A stretch of 64,000 nt of DNA. It comes from Streptomyces sp. MMG1533 (GTDB lineage: Bacteria; Actinomycetota; Actinomycetes; Streptomycetales; Streptomycetaceae). Positions within the stretch are counted from its first letter, which is position 1. The number at the start of each line of letters is the position of its first letter. A model generated the notes under the pieces. The model was given only the letters and a program-made list of their open reading frames with translations. It was not told where the DNA came from and made no database searches. The stretch spans positions 102,951 to 166,950 of the forward strand of contig NZ_LGDG01000260.1 of the NCBI RefSeq assembly GCF_001279775.1. The letters are read 5' to 3'. Below are positions 60,805 to 64,000 of this stretch, piece after piece. Made by a program: the position numbers and the translations under genes.

Positions 60805-61460
60805 GACACGACCGAGCGGATCAGGTCCTCTGCCGCGCCCAGGAGTTCGACCTCCCGGCGGCTCATCGTCGGGTTGGCCGCCCGTCGCACGCGGGCCTGC
60901 GTCAGGCCCTCCTCGGTGAGGTGCGACGGGTCCGCCAGCAGCGCGGTGAGCATCGTGCGGACGCGGTCGGCGAGCGCTTCGTCGGTGACGGCGGCCTGGG
61001 CGAGGATCATCGCGGAGATGCCCCAGTCCAGGCCCGGTTCGCCCTCCTCCGTGTTGGTCCAGTCGATGACCCGGGGACCGTCGGCGGTCAGGATGACGTT
61101 GTCCGGATGGAGGTCCAGGTGCAGGACGCGGCCGGTGGAGCGGCGGGGCGGGATCGTGTGCAGGTCGCGCAGCAGCCGGGCGAGGGTGACGCCCGCCTCG
61201 TCGGGGCCGAGCGAGCCGGTCAGGCACGCCTCCAGCATCGTCGGGCCGTACAGGCGCTCCATCACCAGCTCGGTGCGCGTGGAGTCGGCCGGGCGGACCC
61301 GCGGCACCGGATAGCCGTGGCCGCGCACGAACTCCATCACCGCGCCCTCGGCCGCCGCGTCCCCCCACCCCTCCCGGTTGCGGCGCACCACCCACGCCTC
61401 GTCGATCTCGTACACGTCGTTGGCCCGGCCGGAGCCGAGCAGTCTCCCCGTTGTCCGCAT
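60801..61460 (-). CDS. APH-family phosphotransferase
   Basis: A 219-residue small kinase. HLDLHPDNVIL carries the catalytic Asp and Asn and VIDWTN supplies the second metal Asp, as in aminoglycoside/choline kinase-like enzymes. It is shorter than most APH proteins. No resistance phenotype can be inferred. It is convergent with the lipoprotein gene and divergent from the riboswitch-controlled operon. Confidence 0.85.
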   Translation of the reverse strand: MRTTGRLLGSGRANDVYEIDEAWVVRRNREGWGDAAAEGAVMEFVRGHGYPVPRVRPADSTRTELVMERLYGPTMLEACLTGSLGPDEAGVTLARLLRDLHTIPPRRSTGRVLHLDLHPDNVILTADGPRVIDWTNTEEGEPGLDWGISAMILAQAAVTDEALADRVRTMLTALLADPSHLTEEGLTQARVRRAANPTMSRREVELLGAAEDLIRSVVS

Positions 61461-61511
61461 GGGGGCGAACGTACCTCCGCCGCACAGGCGGGCCTCAGGG
61501 TGCTCCGTACG

Positions 61512-61735
61512 GGCCGGTAGAGTGGCCAGGTCGTATCACACCCGTACGGGGGGAAGCCGGTGCAAATCCGGCGCTGACCCGCAACCGTGAACCACCGCCG
61601 TGGCAAGAGCACAGCCGTGGTGAGCCGGACTGCCCCGGACGGATCGTGACCGGCTCACGTGCACCGGCAACCGGCCGGTGTGCGGCACCGTCGAGGTATA
61701 CGGAGCCGAGCCGCCGGAGTGTCCCGTGCTGCCCG
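61512..61735 (+). ncRNA. Cobalamin riboswitch
   Basis: Contains the conserved B12-box sequence AAGCCGGTGCAAATCCGGCG followed by CTGACCCGCAACCGT, then downstream paired stems including an ACCGGCAACCGGCCGGT-type hairpin. It precedes the surface protein gene at 61767 and would repress it when adenosylcobalamin is abundant. Confidence 0.92.
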
Positions 61736-61766
61736 GCTCCCTCACAGGGAGAGGCATCCGCCGATC

Positions 61767-63029
61767 ATGAACGTCCGCCGCAGCGCCGCGGTGCTGGCCG
61801 CCGCCACCGCCGTGATCGGGGCCGCCGCGCCCGCCGTCGCCGCCGACCCGTCCCCGTCCGCCTCGCAGGCGTTCCCCGCCGCGCTGTACGGCAGCACGGA
61901 CCCGACGTACGACGGTGTCTGGCGTCAGTCGCTCGCCCTGCTCGCGCAGGACACCGTGGGTGTGAAGCCCGCCGCCGAGGCCGTGGACTGGCTGACCGGG
62001 CAGCAGTGCGCGAACGGCGCCTTCGCGCCCTACCGCGCCGACACCGCCACGGCCTGCGACGCGAAGCTCATGGTCGACACCAACAACACCGCCGCCGCCG
62101 TGCAGGCCCTCGCCGCGCTCGGCGGCCACGACGCCGTCACCGACAAGGCCGTCGCCTGGCTGAAGTCCGTGCAGAACAAGGACGGCGGCTGGGGTTACAC
62201 CCCCGGCGGCGCCAGCGACACCAACTCGACGTCCGTCGTCGTCGGCGCGCTGACCGCCGCAGGGGAGAAGCCCGAGGACGCGCGCAAGGGTGACCAGGGG
62301 CCGTACGACGCGCTGGTGAAGCTCGCCCTGCCGTGCAAGGGCGACGGCGCCGGTGCCTTCGCCTTCCAGCCCGACAAGAAGGGCAACTTGGCGGCCAACG
62401 CGGACGCCACGGCGGCGGGTGTCGTGGGCGCGCTCGGCAAGGGGCTGGTGGTCGAGCCCGCCAAGCAGGACGAGGCCGCCGCCTGCTCGGACTCCGGTTA
62501 CCCGTCCGCGCAGCAGGCCGCCGCCAACGGCGCCGCCTACCTCACCGAGGCGCTCGCCAAGGACGGCCACCTCGACTCCGCGCTCCCCGGCTCCACCGAC
62601 CAGCCCGACTACGGCAACACCGCCGACGCCGTGGTCGCCCTCGCGGCGCAGGGCCAGGCCGCGCAGGCGAAGAAGCCGCTTAAGTGGCTGACGCAGAACT
62701 CCTCGGCCTGGGCGGCGCAGAGCGGCCCCGCCGCCTACGCCCAGCTGATCCTCGCCGCCCACGCGACGGGCACGAACCCGCGGGACTTCGGCGGGGCGGA
62801 CCTGGTCAAGCAGCTCAACGCGACGGGTCCGGCTCCGCGGACGGCGTCGGCCGACAGCGAGAACGCCGAGGACGCCAAGGACTCCGAGAACGCCGAGAAC
62901 GCCGAGGACAAGGACTCCGGCAGCGATTCCGACAGCGGCAACGTGTGGTGGATGGCCGGCGTCGGCCTCGCCGCCGGGGCCGGCATCGGCTTCCTGCTCA
63001 GCAGTCGCAACAAGAGGCGGCAGCCGTGA
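61767..63029 (+). CDS. Secreted prenyltransferase/squalene-oxidase-repeat surface protein, B12-regulated
   Basis: A 420-residue exported protein. The signal peptide is RRSAAVLAAATAVIGAAAPAVA. The mature part has toroid repeats (VDWLTGQQCANGAFAPYRA, VAWLKSVQNKDGGWGYTPGG, AAYLTEALAKDGHLDSAL) like those of intrinsic factor/transcobalamin. A Glu/Asp/Ser-rich linker near residue 370 and a C-terminal membrane helix (MAGVGLAAGAGIGFLL) with an RNKRR tail anchor it outside. Under a cobalamin riboswitch, and next to an EcfT/CbiQ-type gene, a role in cobalt or cobalamin capture is likely. It overlaps the next gene by four bases. Confidence 0.85.
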   Translation: MNVRRSAAVLAAATAVIGAAAPAVAADPSPSASQAFPAALYGSTDPTYDGVWRQSLALLAQDTVGVKPAAEAVDWLTGQQCANGAFAPYRADTATACDAKLMVDTNNTAAAVQALAALGGHDAVTDKAVAWLKSVQNKDGGWGYTPGGASDTNSTSVVVGALTAAGEKPEDARKGDQGPYDALVKLALPCKGDGAGAFAFQPDKKGNLAANADATAAGVVGALGKGLVVEPAKQDEAAACSDSGYPSAQQAAANGAAYLTEALAKDGHLDSALPGSTDQPDYGNTADAVVALAAQGQAAQAKKPLKWLTQNSSAWAAQSGPAAYAQLILAAHATGTNPRDFGGADLVKQLNATGPAPRTASADSENAEDAKDSENAENAEDKDSGSDSDSGNVWWMAGVGLAAGAGIGFLLSSRNKRRQP

Positions 63030-63670
63030 TCCGGCGCCGTGCCACGACGCTTCTGGTCCTCGCCGCGTTCCTGTTCCTCTGGAACGCGGGCCAGGCCCAG
63101 GCCGCCGGCTACCGCTACTGGTCCTTCTGGGAGCGCGACGGCAACCAGTGGACGTACGCCACCCAGGGCCCCTCGACCACCCGCCCCTCCGACGGCGACG
63201 TCCAGGGCTTCCGTTTCGCGGTCAGCGAGGACTCCGGCGACGCGGCGAAGCCACGCGGCACGGCCGACTTCACGACGATCTGTGCGGACACGCCCGCGCA
63301 GGACGGCAGGAAGCGGGTGGCGCTGGTCGTCGACTTCGGTACGCCGACGGACGCCCCGTCCGGCGAAACCCCGCCGGCGGCCCGTACGGTCTGCGCGGTG
63401 ACCGCCCCCGACGCGACGACGGCCGAGGCCCTGGCCGCCGTGGCCAAGCCCCTGCGCTACGACGCCAACGCCCTGTTGTGCGCGATCTCGGGCTATCCGG
63501 AGACGGGGTGCGGGGAGCAGGTGGCGACGGAGAAGAGGCCGAGCGCCCCGTCGAAGGAGAGCAAGAAGGACGGGGGCCCTTCGGTGGGCCTGCTCGCGGG
63601 AGCGGCGACCGTGGCGGCACTGGGCGCGGCGGCGGTGTGGCAGGCAAGGCGGCGCAGGGATGCGCCGTAG
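63026..63670 (+). CDS. SCO2322-family secreted membrane-anchored protein
   Basis: A 214-residue protein of the SCO2322 family. It has a signal peptide (ATTLLVLAAFLFLWNAGQAQA), then YRYWSFWERDGNQWTYATQGP, and a C-terminal membrane segment (VGLLAGAATVAALGAAAVW) before RRRR. The start is a GTG overlapping the upstream stop (GTGA). The function is not established. Its place between the B12-regulated surface protein and an EcfT-type permease suggests cobalt/cobalamin uptake. Confidence 0.88.
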   Translation: MIRRRATTLLVLAAFLFLWNAGQAQAAGYRYWSFWERDGNQWTYATQGPSTTRPSDGDVQGFRFAVSEDSGDAAKPRGTADFTTICADTPAQDGRKRVALVVDFGTPTDAPSGETPPAARTVCAVTAPDATTAEALAAVAKPLRYDANALLCAISGYPETGCGEQVATEKRPSAPSKESKKDGGPSVGLLAGAATVAALGAAAVWQARRRRDAP

Positions 63671-64000
63671 GCCGCAGCCCGTGGCGGGCGGGTCTCCGCA
63701 GCCTGCGGGCAGTCGTGCCGCCGGGGCGGCTCGGCAGCCCGTGGCGGGCGGGTCTCCGCAGTCTGCGGGCAGTCGTGCGGCCGGTGCGGCTCCCGGCCCG
63801 AAGGAAGGCGGCGGCACCCCGCGGCGCCGGGCTGCGCACCCCACCCGCCCGCACCAGCGCCGGTCCACAGTGCACCCAGGCGCCTGGTGGCTCTGGGCCC
63901 TCGGCCTCGGCACCGCCGCCACCCGTACCACCAACCCCCTCCTCCTCACCCTCCTCATCGCCACCTCCGCCTCCGCCGTGGCCGCCCGCCGCCCCCGCAC
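63660..64000 (+). CDS. EcfT/CbiQ-type energy-coupling factor permease (partial, runs off the window)
   Basis: The first 113 residues of an ECF transporter transmembrane protein. It begins in an 11-base overlap with the SCO2322-type gene. After a Gly/Pro/Ala-rich stretch of about 70 residues, HPGAWWLWALGLGTAATRTTN and LLLTLLIATSASAVAARR are the first membrane helices of CbiQ. It completes a cobalamin-riboswitch-controlled cobalt uptake operon. Part of the N-terminal stretch is a duplicated 60-bp unit; the true start could lie after it. Confidence 0.8.
   Translation, partial: MRRRPQPVAGGSPQPAGSRAAGAARQPVAGGSPQSAGSRAAGAAPGPKEGGGTPRRRAAHPTRPHQRRSTVHPGAWWLWALGLGTAATRTTNPLLLTLLIATSASAVAARRPR
63674..63793. 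repeat. Tandem 60-bp duplication at the start of the EcfT gene
   Basis: 63674-63733 and 63734-63793 are nearly identical and stay in frame (20 codons each, QPVAGGSPQPAGSRAAGAA). Only a few bases differ. Confidence 0.9.

Overview
The window is chromosomal DNA of a high-GC actinomycete, almost certainly Streptomyces. Codon third positions are nearly all G or C, starts are often GTG or TTG, genes are linked by ATGA/GTGA overlaps, and several families are typical of the genus (SCO2322-type protein, bifunctional RNase H/acid phosphatase, SigE-type ECF factor, DUF6415-like protein). As I remember the S. coelicolor map, the right two thirds resemble its SCO2299 to SCO2323 neighbourhood.

Layout. 1-3.3 kb: a catabolic operon (FAH-family hydrolase, SDR, two-subunit CoA-transferase). 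3.9-9.9 kb: a three-gene, lower-GC operon on the minus strand coding an EACC1-like adaptor, a caspase-STAND NTPase-HEAT protein and a radical SAM-HAD fusion; I read it as a biological-conflict (defence or regulated self-killing) system with an unusual enzymatic third component. 10.3-23.8 kb: two accessory segments bounded by copies of the 3' end of rnpB. One carries two tandem DUF4132 proteins and a frameshifted third gene. The other carries a RiPP-like module (71-residue Cys-containing peptide, SPASM radical SAM enzyme, phosphotransferase, HTH regulator, HD phosphohydrolase) and a nuclease-like/DUF2075 helicase. The intact RNase P RNA gene (23.8-24.2 kb, minus) marks the return to core chromosome.

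24-35.9 kb: housekeeping and regulatory genes (EamA exporter, AraC and MerR regulators, Uma2 protein, RNB ribonuclease, YaaA, KDPG-type aldolase, RNase H/phosphatase, zinc-ribbon protein with a CTG start, Nif3-like protein). 36-39 kb and 55-59.5 kb: a KstR-type regulon. MaoC, alcohol dehydrogenase and SDR form one operon; kstR, ferredoxin, aldehyde dehydrogenase and a metallo-beta-lactamase-fold hydrolase form the other cluster. Operators fitting TnnAACnnGTTnnA lie upstream of the MaoC operon and kstR, with a one-mismatch copy before the hydrolase. Between them are a two-component system, an ECF sigma factor, two DHA2 exporters, a beta-helix secreted protein, an amidase and a glycosyltransferase/methyltransferase/prenyltransferase-like operon. 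A TPP riboswitch with no thiamine gene behind it lies at 56.3-56.4 kb. The window ends in a cobalamin-riboswitch operon: a surface prenyltransferase-repeat protein, an SCO2322-type protein and the start of an EcfT/CbiQ permease.

The most promising undescribed material is the caspase/EACC1/radical SAM-HAD operon, the RiPP-like module beside it, and the evidence that this accessory zone is organised around the rnpB 3' end as an attachment site.
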